A DNA stretch of 64,000 nucleotides, from the NCBI RefSeq assembly GCF_002407605.1, contig NZ_NXGV01000002.1, forward strand, positions 371,644 to 435,643, read 5' to 3'. Of the stretch, positions 42,347 through 51,637 are shown one piece after another; the stretch's first letter is position 1; every line of letters begins with the position of its first letter. The stretch is from Marinobacter sp. ANT_B65 (lineage in GTDB: Bacteria; Pseudomonadota; Gammaproteobacteria; Pseudomonadales; Oleiphilaceae). The translations under genes were made by a program, and so were the position numbers. Under the pieces are notes generated by a model that was given only the letters and a program-made list of their open reading frames with translations, was not told where the DNA came from and did not search any database.

Positions 42347-44854
42347 TTACGCAGACTCCAGAACGGGCCGTCTCTGCCCCCGTTCACTGGTCCACTGCTG
42401 CACCGGATCTTTCTGTTCTGGCTCATTCACAAACTCCCGGAACCGCTTGCGCTTCTCGGGATCTTCCACTGCCGTTTTCCACTCACACTGATAAGTATCG
42501 ACAACGCTGTTCATGTGCTCTTCCAGCTCAGCGCAAATACCCAGACTGTCTTCCAGAACCACCTGTTTCAGGTAGCCCAGACCGCCCTCCAGATTCTCCA
42601 TCCACACACTGGTGCGCTGCAGTCGGTCGGCCGTGCGCACATAAAACATAACCACCCGGTCGATAGTGCGGATCAGCTCGTCATCAGACAGATCTGTGGC
42701 GAACAGGTCGGCGTGGCGCGGGCGCATACCACCATTGCCGCAGACATAGAGATTCCAGCCATTCTCGGTGGCGATAACCCCGAAGTCCTTGCTCTGAGCC
42801 TCCGCGCACTCGCGGGTACAGCCAGACACAGCCATCTTGAACTTGTGCGGTGCCCGCAGGCCCTTGTAGCGATTCTCCAGCCGGATCGCCATGCCGACGC
42901 TGTCCTGCACACCGTAACGACACCAGGTTTTGCCAACGCAGGACTTCACTGTGCGCAGGGACTTCCCGTATGCGTGACCCGTCTCGAAACCAGCGGCGAT
43001 AAGCTTCTCCCAGATCTCCGGCAGTTCAGTCAGTGTGGCGCCGAACAGGTCAACTCGCTGGCCGCCTGTAATCTTGGTGTACAGGTCGTATTCCTTGGCT
43101 ACCTCACCCAGCACAATCAGTTTGTCCGGAGTGATCTCGCCTCCCGGAATCCTCGGCACAATGGAGTAGGTGCCGTTCTTCTGCATATTGGCCATGAAGG
43201 TGTCGTTGGTGTCCTGCAAAGGCACATGGTCGGTAGCAAGAATATGGTCGTTCCAGCAGCTAGCCAGAATGGATCCGACTGCGGGCTTGCAGATGTCGCA
43301 GCCGTGGCCTTTGCCATGCTGGGTGATCAATGTGCGGAAGGTGCGGATGCCATTGACCTTGACCAGATGGAACAGCTCCTGGCGGCTGTACGGAAAGTGT
43401 TCGCACAGGTCCTTGCTCACTTCCACGCCGCGCTTTTCCAGCTCACAGTCCACCACGTTTTTGAGCAGAGCTGTGCAGCCGCCGCAGCTGGTACTGGCCC
43501 TGGTTTCTGCCTTGACGCTGCCGAGGTCGGAGCAGCCAGCATCGATAGCACAGCAGATATCGCCTTTGGTCACGTTATGGCAGGAACAGATGGATGCCGT
43601 CTCTGGCAGAGAATCTGGCCCCAGTGCGGGTGCCCCGCCCTGGTTTTCCGGCAGGATCAGGGCTTCCGGGTTTGCCGGCAGGGTAATCCCGTTGAGAGCG
43701 TATTGCAGCAGAGTGTCATAGTGGCTGTTGTCGCCAACAAGGATGGCGCCCAGCAGGGTCTTTCCATCCTCGCTGACCACCATACGGCGATAGTGGCCTG
43801 CCCGCTCATCATTGAAGCGTATATTGCGGGCGCCCGGAGTCTGGGCATGAGCATCGCCGATGGAGCCCACATCTACCCCCAGAAGTTTGAGCTTGGTGCT
43901 CATGTCAGCACCGGTGAAGGCCGCTTCCTGATCACTGTTCAGAACGGCGGACAGAGTCCGGGCCATGGTGTAGCCGGGGGCCACAAGGCCGAAAATCTTC
44001 TGCTCCCAGAGCGCGCACTCACCAATGGCATGAATATGGGGGTCCGAGGTGGTGCAATGATTGTCGATCACGATGCCGCCGCGTTCACCAATCTCAAGAC
44101 CACTGGCACGGGCGAGAGCATCCTGCGGGCGGATGCCGGCGGAAAAGACAATCAGGTCAGTTTCCAGGAAAGAGTCGTCGCTGAAATTCATGCGCAGGCG
44201 GGCATCCTCGCCTTTAGTAATGGCCGTGGTCGCTTTCTCTGTATGCACCTTGACGCCCAGCTCTTCAATCTTGCGGCGCAACAGAGCACCGCCCTCGGCA
44301 TCGAGCTGAACCGGCATCAGCCTGGGTGCAAACTCAACCACTTGAGCTTGCAGTCCCAGGCTCTTGAGAGCGTTGGCTGCTTCCAGCCCCAGCAGGCCAC
44401 CGCCTACAACGACGCCGGTGCTGGCACCTTCAGAGCTGGCACGAATGGAATCCAGATCATCCAGAGTGCGATAGACCAGGCAGTGAGGGTTGTCATTCCC
44501 TTCGATTGGCGGCACGAAAGGAAAAGAGCCCGTGGCCAGTACCAGTTCATCATAGTGGTAGCTGCCCCGGGGAGTAGCCAGGGTGCCGGTCTCCCGGTCA
44601 ATGCCGGTTACCTGTTCATTCAGGTGCAGCTGGATGCCCTGCCCGGTGTACCATTCCGGCGTACCCATCGCCAGATCCGAATGGGTAGAACCACCGAAAT
44701 ACTCGGACAAATGGACTCTGTCATAGGCCAGTTGCTTTTCCTCACCGAAGACGATGATTTCATAGTCAGTGGCAGCGGGGCTGGCGGTGAACTGCTCGAG
44801 AAAATGGTGGCCCACCATGCCGTTGCCGATCACTACCAGGGTTTTCTTACTCAT
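42347..44854 (-). CDS. nirB: Assimilatory nitrite reductase (NADH) large subunit
   Basis: 835 residues from ATG 44854 with AAAGGAAAA upstream. The order is: FAD domain (LVVIGNGMVGHHFLEQFTAS), NAD(P)H domain (GVVVGGGLLGLEAANALKSL), Cys-rich BFD-like domain (ICSCHNVTKGDICCAIDAGC and STSCGGCTALLKNVV), then the sulfite/nitrite reductase core with the siroheme-Fe4S4 cysteines (KSCVGKTWCRYGVQDSVG and VSGCTRECAEAQSKDFGVIA). It reduces nitrite to ammonium with six electrons from NADH. The gene is preceded by a sigma-54-type promoter and a leader hairpin-terminator. nasR-type regulator lies divergently. Confidence 0.96.
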   Translation of the reverse strand: MSKKTLVVIGNGMVGHHFLEQFTASPAATDYEIIVFGEEKQLAYDRVHLSEYFGGSTHSDLAMGTPEWYTGQGIQLHLNEQVTGIDRETGTLATPRGSYHYDELVLATGSFPFVPPIEGNDNPHCLVYRTLDDLDSIRASSEGASTGVVVGGGLLGLEAANALKSLGLQAQVVEFAPRLMPVQLDAEGGALLRRKIEELGVKVHTEKATTAITKGEDARLRMNFSDDSFLETDLIVFSAGIRPQDALARASGLEIGERGGIVIDNHCTTSDPHIHAIGECALWEQKIFGLVAPGYTMARTLSAVLNSDQEAAFTGADMSTKLKLLGVDVGSIGDAHAQTPGARNIRFNDERAGHYRRMVVSEDGKTLLGAILVGDNSHYDTLLQYALNGITLPANPEALILPENQGGAPALGPDSLPETASICSCHNVTKGDICCAIDAGCSDLGSVKAETRASTSCGGCTALLKNVVDCELEKRGVEVSKDLCEHFPYSRQELFHLVKVNGIRTFRTLITQHGKGHGCDICKPAVGSILASCWNDHILATDHVPLQDTNDTFMANMQKNGTYSIVPRIPGGEITPDKLIVLGEVAKEYDLYTKITGGQRVDLFGATLTELPEIWEKLIAAGFETGHAYGKSLRTVKSCVGKTWCRYGVQDSVGMAIRLENRYKGLRAPHKFKMAVSGCTRECAEAQSKDFGVIATENGWNLYVCGNGGMRPRHADLFATDLSDDELIRTIDRVVMFYVRTADRLQRTSVWMENLEGGLGYLKQVVLEDSLGICAELEEHMNSVVDTYQCEWKTAVEDPEKRKRFREFVNEPEQKDPVQQWTSERGQRRPVLESA

Positions 44855-44876
44855 GCCACTTTTCCTTTTCCACAAC

Positions 44877-44926
44877 AAAAAAAGCCGGAGCATCTATTCC
44901 CATAAGAGGGAAATCGATGGTCCGGC
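44877..44926 (-). terminator. Intrinsic leader terminator upstream of nirB (attenuator)
   Basis: On the minus strand GCCGGA...TCCGGC with inner ATC...GAT and TTCCC-tcttat-GGGAA forms a stem followed by TTTTTTT, ending 22 bp before nirB. A terminator at this place would stop transcription unless antiterminated. The NIT-ANTAR gene next door encodes the fitting antiterminator. Confidence 0.8.
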
Positions 44927-44950
44927 GCCAATGCCAACAACAATGATCTG

Positions 44951-44969
44951 ATGGTCCGACCTGATCCAT
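44951..44969 (-). promoter_or_regulatory. Small hairpin upstream of the nirB leader terminator (candidate ANTAR site)
   Basis: Minus strand: ATGG-a-TC [AGGTCG] GA-CCAT, a 6-bp stem with one bulge and a six-base loop starting with A. ANTAR proteins bind tandem hairpins whose hexaloops have A at position 1 and G at 4; here position 4 is T, so the match is partial. Confidence 0.4.
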
Positions 44970-45000
44970 GGCCGGAATATTCATCCTTACTGTAGGTAAA

Positions 45001-45015
45001 GCTATCTTCGTGCCA
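45001..45015 (-). promoter_or_regulatory. Sigma-54 (RpoN) promoter of nirBD
   Basis: Minus strand TGGCACG-AAGA-TAGC has GG-N10-GC spacing and the TGGCAcg block of the -24/-12 consensus. The predicted start is about 12 nt further on, near 44989, leaving a ~135-nt leader that holds both hairpins. A weak NtrC-like GCAC-N7-GAGC is at 45110-45124. Confidence 0.72.
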
Positions 45016-45222
45016 GTTTTGCAAGTTGTATTAAATCAATGGTTTGAATGAAAACTGCTTTTCAAGTGGCATATGAAACCCGAAAACCTGCCCTGTGGCG
45101 GGGCGGGTTGCACGGCTTTAGAGCTGGTTTCTCGTGGCCCGGTAATTGCTCCGTTCTCTGGAGTCCCAGCCAGAATGTTCCAGAAAAGGCCTGGCAGGTT
45201 AACTGTGTCCCGGAGTTTCCCG

Positions 45223-46518
45223 ATGAGTACCAAACGTGATGCTGTGCCCGATATACCCAAAGCAGCGGATTACCTGATCGCATCCAAAACCTGCGAACTC
45301 ATGAGCCTGCAGTACTTTCTCCAGATGGGCCGGTTGGTCCCCTGTATCAGCAGTCTGGTACATGGGCTTCAGCGTGAACGTGGCGCGTCTAATGTTTTTC
45401 TCGGCTCCGCCGGTGAGACGTATGTAAATGAACGGCAGGTGCTATCGGAGGAATCAGATCGGTTGAGGGCAGAGTTCGAGCAGGCGTTGGCTGAAATCCA
45501 TCAGGAACTCACGGGGCACCCGGTAAGCAGCCGATTGCTGAATCAGATTGCGAGCGCCCTGCACAGCCTTGAAGGCCTTGGTGAGTTGAGGCGTTGTGTC
45601 GTTGCCCGGAAAATCACTGCGGAATCAGCTACCCAGGACTACAGCTGTCTTATACATCACCTCATTGCTGTTGTGTTTGAGGCCGCGGATACGGCTGTAG
45701 ACCCCACAATCGCCGGGCCGCTGGTCGCTATGGTCCACATCATGAATGGGAAGGAGTTCTGTGGACAAGAGCGGGCGGTTGGCTCTGCCGGGTTTTCAAG
45801 TGGTCGCTTCAGTCGTGCACTATCACAGCGCATGGCGCACCTGTGCGAGGCACAGGAACGCTGTCTGGAGGTGTTTTCCAACTTTGCGGATGCAGGTTCA
45901 CTGGCTCTCTGGCAGGAAGTTTGCGGGCATGATCGTGAGAGCGAAATTGCGCGGCTGAGGCGTCTTTCATTGTCCGTAGGGTCCTTCAAAGATCCTGGCT
46001 CGCAGTTGGCAGATCAGTGGTTCAAGCTGATGACAGAACGTATCGATGCGTTGAAAAGGGTGGAGGATTCCGTGGAAGGCTGTTTTCACGCGAGCTGTAT
46101 TGAGCGTTTTGGTGACGCCCGAAACTCCCTGGCGCACCAGGAGACGCTGATTGCGTCACTGGATACTGAAGGGGCATCAACTCAGCCGGTATTGGTTCTT
46201 TGTGACTCAGGCAGCGGTGGCAATACAGGCGATGCATTCTCAAGCGGAGGAGTCAGCCAGCAGACTGGCCGTTCCATCTTTGACCTGGTGCAGGAACAAA
46301 CCCGTCGTCTGCGGCAGATGAACGATGAGCTTCAAAGTGCCAGGGAAGCTCTCGAAGACCGCAAGACTCAGGAGAAGGCAGTTTTACTGTTGATGCAGCA
46401 TCGCCGGATCAGCAACGATGAAGCCCACCGGGTTCTTCGGAAGCTGGCAATGGATCAGGGCAAAAAACTCTCTGATGTTGCGCGGGCGCTGGTTTCTATG
46501 GCGGATGTGTTGAAGTAA
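45223..46518 (+). CDS. nasR: NIT-ANTAR nitrate/nitrite-responsive antiterminator (NasR-like)
   Basis: 431 residues from ATG 45223, where CCCGGAG is upstream; the longer in-frame extension to 45073 runs through the nirB control region. Residues ~60-330 are a NIT sensor: SSLVHGLQRERGASNVFLGS (R-E-R-G-x-x-x-x-F) and QSCLIHH-like YSCLIHHLIAVVFEAAD. Residues ~375-431 are an ANTAR RNA-binding domain with a coiled linker (LQSAREALEDRKTQEKAVLL) and HRRISNDEAHRVLRKLAMDQ then KLSDVARALV. In Klebsiella NasR binds nitrate/nitrite and antiterminates at a leader. The terminator-bearing leaders of nirB and the transporter are its likely targets. Confidence 0.92.
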   Translation: MSTKRDAVPDIPKAADYLIASKTCELMSLQYFLQMGRLVPCISSLVHGLQRERGASNVFLGSAGETYVNERQVLSEESDRLRAEFEQALAEIHQELTGHPVSSRLLNQIASALHSLEGLGELRRCVVARKITAESATQDYSCLIHHLIAVVFEAADTAVDPTIAGPLVAMVHIMNGKEFCGQERAVGSAGFSSGRFSRALSQRMAHLCEAQERCLEVFSNFADAGSLALWQEVCGHDRESEIARLRRLSLSVGSFKDPGSQLADQWFKLMTERIDALKRVEDSVEGCFHASCIERFGDARNSLAHQETLIASLDTEGASTQPVLVLCDSGSGGNTGDAFSSGGVSQQTGRSIFDLVQEQTRRLRQMNDELQSAREALEDRKTQEKAVLLLMQHRRISNDEAHRVLRKLAMDQGKKLSDVARALVSMADVLK

Positions 46519-46527
46519 ACGACTTGT

Positions 46528-47226
46528 TCAGTGCGTCCTGCGCAGCATCGAAATGGGAACGCGGTAACGCTGACCCCGGAACTTACCTGTCCCGTTCACT
46601 GTGCACGTTTTCCGGTTGACCCGGACAATCTCGCCGTGAACCTCCCGGATGCCTGAGCCAAAAACTACCGCATCCGATACTTGCCAGTGAGAAGGTTGGA
46701 GTACCGGGTCAGGGAGCTGAAAAGGAGTACTGGATAAAGGAATCCGGTAAGCACCGGCCTGCTTTTTCAGTGCCTCCCGGGCCGCCTCAGCACGGCCATC
46801 CTGATGCAGTTCATCAAGAATATTGTAAAAATACCGATTGTGAACCGAACCGCGATATCTTTGCCCGGCACTGTGTTGCAACAGGTGCGCGAACTCGTGG
46901 CAGCATGTGTGTGCCAGCAGATTAAGCGTACTCTGCTCACCGCAAAAATAACCCCGCTGGTGAATCTCCCTGCTGGAGAGCCATCCACTGGCTGCATCCG
47001 GGGTGTGTTTTGCCAGGATCATACGAAGACCATAGGTGATCTGATGCTGTTTAAATTGCGGATCAAAACGATGATAGGTGGCCTGCCCTGAACCTACCCG
47101 GCATAGCAGGGTGCTGCCGGCAGCGCGGTCTTTGACCTGCGCGGCTGCAGGCTGCCAGAGAACCTGCTCTGTAACAGCACACATCAGTTCACCGAGTTTT
47201 CGGGCCTGGAGTTCAGGGTCACTCAT
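46528..47226 (-). CDS. SprT-like zinc metalloprotease-fold protein
   Basis: 232 residues. The zinc motif is LAHTCCHEFAHLLQHSAGQR, with HEFAH (HExxH) and a nearby third His in HNRYFYN. The N-terminal part ITYGLRMILAKHTPDAASGW is typical of SprT-like domains. The C-terminal ~70 residues (VVFGSGIREVHGEIVRVNRK, TGKFRGQRYRVPISML) form an extra beta-rich domain. Function unknown in bacteria; eukaryotic relatives cut DNA-protein crosslinks. It is convergent with nasR, with 9 bp between the stops. It is separated by 266 bp of unremarkable sequence from the PP2C-kinase gene. Confidence 0.83.
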   Translation of the reverse strand: MSDPELQARKLGELMCAVTEQVLWQPAAAQVKDRAAGSTLLCRVGSGQATYHRFDPQFKQHQITYGLRMILAKHTPDAASGWLSSREIHQRGYFCGEQSTLNLLAHTCCHEFAHLLQHSAGQRYRGSVHNRYFYNILDELHQDGRAEAAREALKKQAGAYRIPLSSTPFQLPDPVLQPSHWQVSDAVVFGSGIREVHGEIVRVNRKTCTVNGTGKFRGQRYRVPISMLRRTH

Positions 47227-47492
47227 GGCAGTTAACAGGTTGCAGGCCTCGTGGTTCGGGTAATAGATTCTTCACAAGAATAACGTTCGAATAACCTGTT
47301 TGCCATGGCCCGACCGTTCAACCCTGTCTGGAACCCCACCACATTCTGTGGTCGTAGTTGTTTCAGGCGATGGGTATTCGTCGTTCATGCAAGGCCTGAA
47401 ATGAAAAAAATCAAACGAAGCCGTGGTTAGAATCTTCGTTGCAGTGTCTGCCGCATATTTATGGTTTCAGAGTGCTGGATTGCCATACCGGA

Positions 47493-49223
47493 TCACGGGC
47501 GAAAAGCGAACGACAGCATCAGAGCGAGCAGCAGTAGAGCCGACAGCCCTTGCCAGAAGGCTACCGGATGGCGTTCGATCAGGGGTTTACGGTGCTGCTG
47601 ATTCCAGTGTTGGCTGGGCTGGCGCAGATCAAACAGGAATTCCGACAGGGCCGGATAGCGTTTGTGGGGTTCGGGATGCAGGGCGCGGGCCAGAGCCTCA
47701 TCAACCCAGCCGGGCAGGTCTTCCCGGTGCAGACGGGCGGGATGATAGCTGAGCCGATGTAACTGGCTCCGGTTGCGGATTCCCGGGACGCGGGTGCCAT
47801 AGGGTAATTGGCCAGTCAGCAACTGATACGTGATCACACCAAGGGAAAACTGGTCAGCCAGCCAGCTGACGGGTTCTCCAAGAAAAGCCTCTGGTGCGCT
47901 GTAGAGTGCTGCACCCCGGGGCCAGGAGGGTTCGTCATGCTCCTGGAGTTCCTGAAGGCCGGCGATACGGGTGGCTCCGAAGTCGATCAGTACCACTGTG
48001 CCCTGTTTATCGATAAGAATATTTTCCGGTTTCAGATCCTGATGCACCATTTCCAGCCGATGAAAAGCCCGTAGTCCCCTGGCTATCTGTTCTACCAACT
48101 GGCGTACTGTTTCCAGACCAGGCTTCGGGTTGTCCAGCAGCCATTGCTTGAGGCTGGTCCCCTGCACGTATTCGGTAGCGAGATAAAGGCAACTGCGTTG
48201 TCGCTCCGGAGCAAAGGGCTTCACTACATGGGGGCTGCTGATGCGCTGGGCTACCCATTGTTCGGTAGCGAAGAGGTCCAGAGCCCCGGGGTCCTGCTGC
48301 ATTTCCATGGCAGGTACTTTCAGGGCAATCTGTTGATCGCTGGCCTGGTCCACCGCCAGATAGACATGGCTGCGGCTGCTGGTATGAATCTGGCGGAGAA
48401 TCCGGTAGTTATCCAGCATCTGTCCGGATATCAGTTCCGGAGCGAACGGCAACTGGTACGCATCCCGGGTGACTTCTTCGCTGCTTTTTCTGGCGGGTAT
48501 CGAATCTACCCGCACAATCTGTGCGCTCAGGTTATCTTCGCTGCCATTGCGGAAGGCTGTTTCGGTGAGCTGTCTGGCCGCAGCGTCCAGATCGCTGGCA
48601 GATTCCTGAATGATCCGGGCCATGTCATGCCCGGGCAGGTGCTCATATACGCCATCAGTCACCAGCACAAATGTATCACCGGGCCATAACGGAAGGGTCT
48701 GGTAATCAATGTCCAGGTGCGGATTCAGGCCCATGGCCCGGTTCAGGCAACTGTCATCCCGGGACAGCCAGACCCGGTGATCGGTGGTCAGCTGTTCCAG
48801 AGAACTCCCCTGTAACCGGTAAATCCGGGCGTCTCCCACGTGAAACAGGTGGGCCGTGGCAGATTTCAGAATCAGAACACTGAGTGTGCAGATATAACCA
48901 CGGTCCTGATCATACCTGTAGCGGCTTTGGCGGGTCTGGGCATGCAGCCAGGAATTACTGGCCCGCAGAACTCTCTCAGTGGACTGTTTGACCGACCAGC
49001 TGTCCGGGGTCGAATAATAGTCACTCAAAATACCCTTAACCGTGGCTTCGCTGGCAATCTGGCTGACGTTGCTGGAGCTGATGCCGTCGGCAATGGCCAC
49101 TGCGATGCCCTTGGAGAAGAGCTGATGATTATCCGGGGCTATCAATCCATGAAAGTCCTGATTAACCGGCTTGCGGCCTTTTTCCGAATGCTGGCCGATA
49201 GTAACTGAGAGCTGGCTCGTCAT
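47493..49223 (-). CDS. PP2C phosphatase-Ser/Thr protein kinase fusion
   Basis: 576 residues from ATG 49223, with GAGGCAAAG upstream. Residues ~1-235 are a PP2C phosphatase: KGRKPVNQDFHGLIAPDNHQ, VAIADGISSS, GDARIYRL, FVLVTDGVYEHL and ERNGSEDNLS-type FRNGSEDNLSAQIV supply the Mg/Mn ligands. Residues ~260-535 are a Hanks-type kinase with LKVPAM lysine, MVHQDLKPENILIDKQGTVV and LIDFGATRI. An intact DFG and HxDLKPEN imply activity. A C-terminal TM helix (ALLLLALMLSFAFRP) anchors it. It follows the nitrite transporter and likely adjusts nitrogen uptake. The phosphorylated target is unknown. Confidence 0.93.
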   Translation of the reverse strand: MTSQLSVTIGQHSEKGRKPVNQDFHGLIAPDNHQLFSKGIAVAIADGISSSNVSQIASEATVKGILSDYYSTPDSWSVKQSTERVLRASNSWLHAQTRQSRYRYDQDRGYICTLSVLILKSATAHLFHVGDARIYRLQGSSLEQLTTDHRVWLSRDDSCLNRAMGLNPHLDIDYQTLPLWPGDTFVLVTDGVYEHLPGHDMARIIQESASDLDAAARQLTETAFRNGSEDNLSAQIVRVDSIPARKSSEEVTRDAYQLPFAPELISGQMLDNYRILRQIHTSSRSHVYLAVDQASDQQIALKVPAMEMQQDPGALDLFATEQWVAQRISSPHVVKPFAPERQRSCLYLATEYVQGTSLKQWLLDNPKPGLETVRQLVEQIARGLRAFHRLEMVHQDLKPENILIDKQGTVVLIDFGATRIAGLQELQEHDEPSWPRGAALYSAPEAFLGEPVSWLADQFSLGVITYQLLTGQLPYGTRVPGIRNRSQLHRLSYHPARLHREDLPGWVDEALARALHPEPHKRYPALSEFLFDLRQPSQHWNQQHRKPLIERHPVAFWQGLSALLLLALMLSFAFRP

Positions 49224-49245
49224 AGGTTGCTTTGCCTCAGGCAAG

Positions 49246-49285
49246 GGCACAAAGCCCGGAGGGTGCGGCCCCCGGGCTTTGTGCC
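49246..49285 (-). terminator. 14-bp perfect hairpin between transporter and PP2C-kinase genes
   Basis: GGCACAAAGCCCGG and CCGGGCTTTGTGCC frame a 12-nt loop in the 74-bp intra-operon gap. It lacks a U-run on the minus strand, so partial termination or mRNA protection is more likely than full stop. Confidence 0.55.
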
Positions 49286-49297
49286 TGCTGCAATCGT

Positions 49298-50143
49298 TCA
49301 GTTGGAGCGGGCCAGTTCGCCAGTGTAGCTGCCTGGTATGATGCGCTTGGGTGCCGTACGGATGTGAGTTGTGTACAGGGTGAGACCGGTAAAGGACAGG
49401 CCGCCTACGAGGTTGCCCAGTACAGTCGGGACCTCATTCCAGAAGAAGTAGTCCATGATGGAGAACTCGCCGCCCATCATCAGGGCAAACGGGAACAGGA
49501 ACATGTTGACGATAGAGTGCTCAAAGCCCATGTAGAAGAACAGCATGATTGGCATCCACATAGCCATTACCTTGCCAGGGACTGTTGTTGAAATCATGGC
49601 GCCAACTACGCCCATGGAAACCATCCAGTTGCACAGCATGCCGCGCAGGAAAATTGTTATCCAGCCAGCAACTCCGTATTCGGCATAACCCAGGGTCCGT
49701 ACCTTGCCTACGCTGGCAATTTTGTCGCCAACAGCACCGGGGTCTGTGTTGAAACCGTAGGTGAAGACAAACGCCATGATGATGGCCACTGTCAGTGCGC
49801 CGCCAAAATTACCCAGGAACACCCAGCCCCAGTTGCGGAGTATGCCTTTGACATCAACTCCCGGGCGTTTGTCCAGCAGGGCCAGAGGCGTCAGCATGAA
49901 TACCCCGGTGAGCAGATCAAAGCCCATCAGGTACAGCATGCAGAAGCCCACAGGGAACAGCATGGCCCCCGCCAGCGGGCTGCCGGTCTGAACGGCGACG
50001 GTAATGGCAAACACTGCGGCCAGAGCCAGAATAGCACCGGCCATGAAGGCCCGGATCAGCACGTCCCGTGTGGCCATGTAGATTTTTGATTCACCGGCGT
50101 CCACCATTTTGGTGACGAATTCCGAAGGCATGATGTAAGACAT
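49298..50143 (-). CDS. Formate/nitrite transporter family channel (NirC/FocA type)
   Basis: 281 residues with six to seven hydrophobic segments. FNT marks are AFMAGAILALAAVFAITVAV, SPLAGAMLFPVGFCMLYLMG, then FVFTYGF and GMLCNWMVSMGVVGAMIST, KVMAMWMPIMLFFYMGFEHS and IVNMFLFPFALMMGGEFS. The FEHS motif holds the central pore His. It should pass nitrite (or formate) across the inner membrane as a pentamer. The nitrogen context (nirBD, nasR, sigma-54) favours nitrite. The ATG 50143 is preceded by a leader with a strong terminator and a sigma-54 promoter. It is first in an operon with the PP2C-kinase. Confidence 0.94.
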   Translation of the reverse strand: MSYIMPSEFVTKMVDAGESKIYMATRDVLIRAFMAGAILALAAVFAITVAVQTGSPLAGAMLFPVGFCMLYLMGFDLLTGVFMLTPLALLDKRPGVDVKGILRNWGWVFLGNFGGALTVAIIMAFVFTYGFNTDPGAVGDKIASVGKVRTLGYAEYGVAGWITIFLRGMLCNWMVSMGVVGAMISTTVPGKVMAMWMPIMLFFYMGFEHSIVNMFLFPFALMMGGEFSIMDYFFWNEVPTVLGNLVGGLSFTGLTLYTTHIRTAPKRIIPGSYTGELARSN

Positions 50144-50186
50144 AACTTGAACCCCTGTGTTTTTCTGGCCGTCTTTTCGACAGGCG

Positions 50187-50245
50187 AAAAAAAACGGCGT
50201 CGCTCACAGGCTGCCGTTGATTGGCAGGTGTGAGCAGACGCCGTC
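50187..50245 (-). terminator. Intrinsic leader terminator upstream of the nitrite transporter gene
   Basis: Minus strand: GGCGTC-t-GCTCACA...TGTGAGC-GACGCC outer stem with TGCC...GGCA at the tip, followed by GTTTTTTTT. It ends 44 bp before the start codon and would attenuate the operon unless antiterminated. Confidence 0.85.
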
Positions 50246-50268
50246 GTCTGAAACAGATTTTTGTGTGG

Positions 50269-50287
50269 GCAGATAATCAATATCTGC
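50269..50287 (-). promoter_or_regulatory. Hairpin at the transporter leader 5' end (candidate ANTAR site)
   Basis: Minus strand GCAGAT-ATTGATT-ATCTGC, a 6-bp stem. The loop begins ATTGAT, with A at position 1 and G at position 4 as expected for ANTAR hexaloops, although one extra T makes seven bases. Confidence 0.5.
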
Positions 50288-50299
50288 TGAACAGACCTC

Positions 50300-50315
50300 A
50301 GCAGGTGCCGTGCCA
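50300..50315 (-). promoter_or_regulatory. Sigma-54 promoter of the transporter-kinase operon
   Basis: Minus strand TGGCACG-GCAC-CTGCT matches the -24/-12 consensus with GG-N10-GC. The preceding bases TGCAAGAC resemble those before the nirB promoter (TGCAAAAC). Confidence 0.78.
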
Positions 50316-50403
50316 GTCTTGCAGGCTTCAGATAAAAGCTTTTTTATTCAAAGAGTAATGGCGAATTAAACAATCAGGGCCGGTTCGGGTGACCTGGGGT
50401 TTC

Positions 50404-50439
50404 CGCACCGGCTCAGTGCGAATCGCGCTGCAATGGTGC
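50404..50439 (-). promoter_or_regulatory. Tandem NtrC-like enhancer sites
   Basis: Two sites with GCAC-N7-GTGC geometry: 50405-50419 (perfect) and 50425-50439 (GCGC-N7-GTGC). Their centres are 20 bp apart, two helical turns, about 100-130 bp upstream of the sigma-54 promoter. This is the classic NtrC enhancer arrangement. They lie just after the tonB stop. Confidence 0.6.
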
Positions 50440-50444
50440 GGAAT

Positions 50445-51226
<782 letters not shown>

Positions 51227-51230
<4 letters not shown>

Positions 51231-51637
51231 GTTTCAGGCTCCGTCAGTAGCAGAATTTCCTCGAAACCGCCCTGCTCCAACGTTCGTAAAAGGGCTTCAA
51301 GATCGGCCATGGTAATGGCGCTGTCAGCAGCGATCTTAAGCGGGTTCTGCGCATCCGGTTCTGGCAGTCGCTGAAGGATGGTTTGCTCATCCAGTGTTTC
51401 ACCGCTGACTCGCCAGCTTCCTTCCGCGTCTACAAACAGATCGGCATGGGGCGAGTGTTGCTCGGCACTCGGAGGAGTCGCTGGCAGGTCAGGTAAAGGG
51501 TCGTCTGCAAGCTGCCCCGCAACGATGAAAAACATCAACAGCAGGAAAACCAGGTTGATAAGTGGCAGCAGGGCATCTTCCACCCGCTCCATCAGAGACT
51601 TGCCTGAGGTGGATGGTGGTGGGACCAGTTCAATCAT
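51227..51637 (-). CDS. ExbD-like protein lacking the conserved membrane Asp
   Basis: 136 residues. The single TM is ALLPLINLVFLLLMFFIVAG. In ExbD and TolR the TM begins with P-L-I-D-V-x-F, whose Asp takes part in proton flow. Here it is P-L-I-N-L-V-F, an Asn substitution. The periplasmic domain (LFVDAEGSWRVSGETLDEQT, PLKIAADSAITMADLEALLR) is otherwise normal. The first ExbD encoded upstream keeps the Asp, so this copy may be structural or regulatory in a mixed ExbD dimer. It overlaps tonB downstream and the first exbD upstream by 4 bp each. Confidence 0.88.

Noticed and set aside
42191..44905. Very long open frame on the plus strand opposite nirB
   Set aside because: It is antisense to a full, well-conserved nirB and its product has no recognisable domain; codon bias of nirB explains it.
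45073..45222. N-terminal extension of the NIT-ANTAR protein
   Set aside because: It runs through the nirB control region, lacks likeness to NIT proteins, and a better ribosome site exists at 45223.
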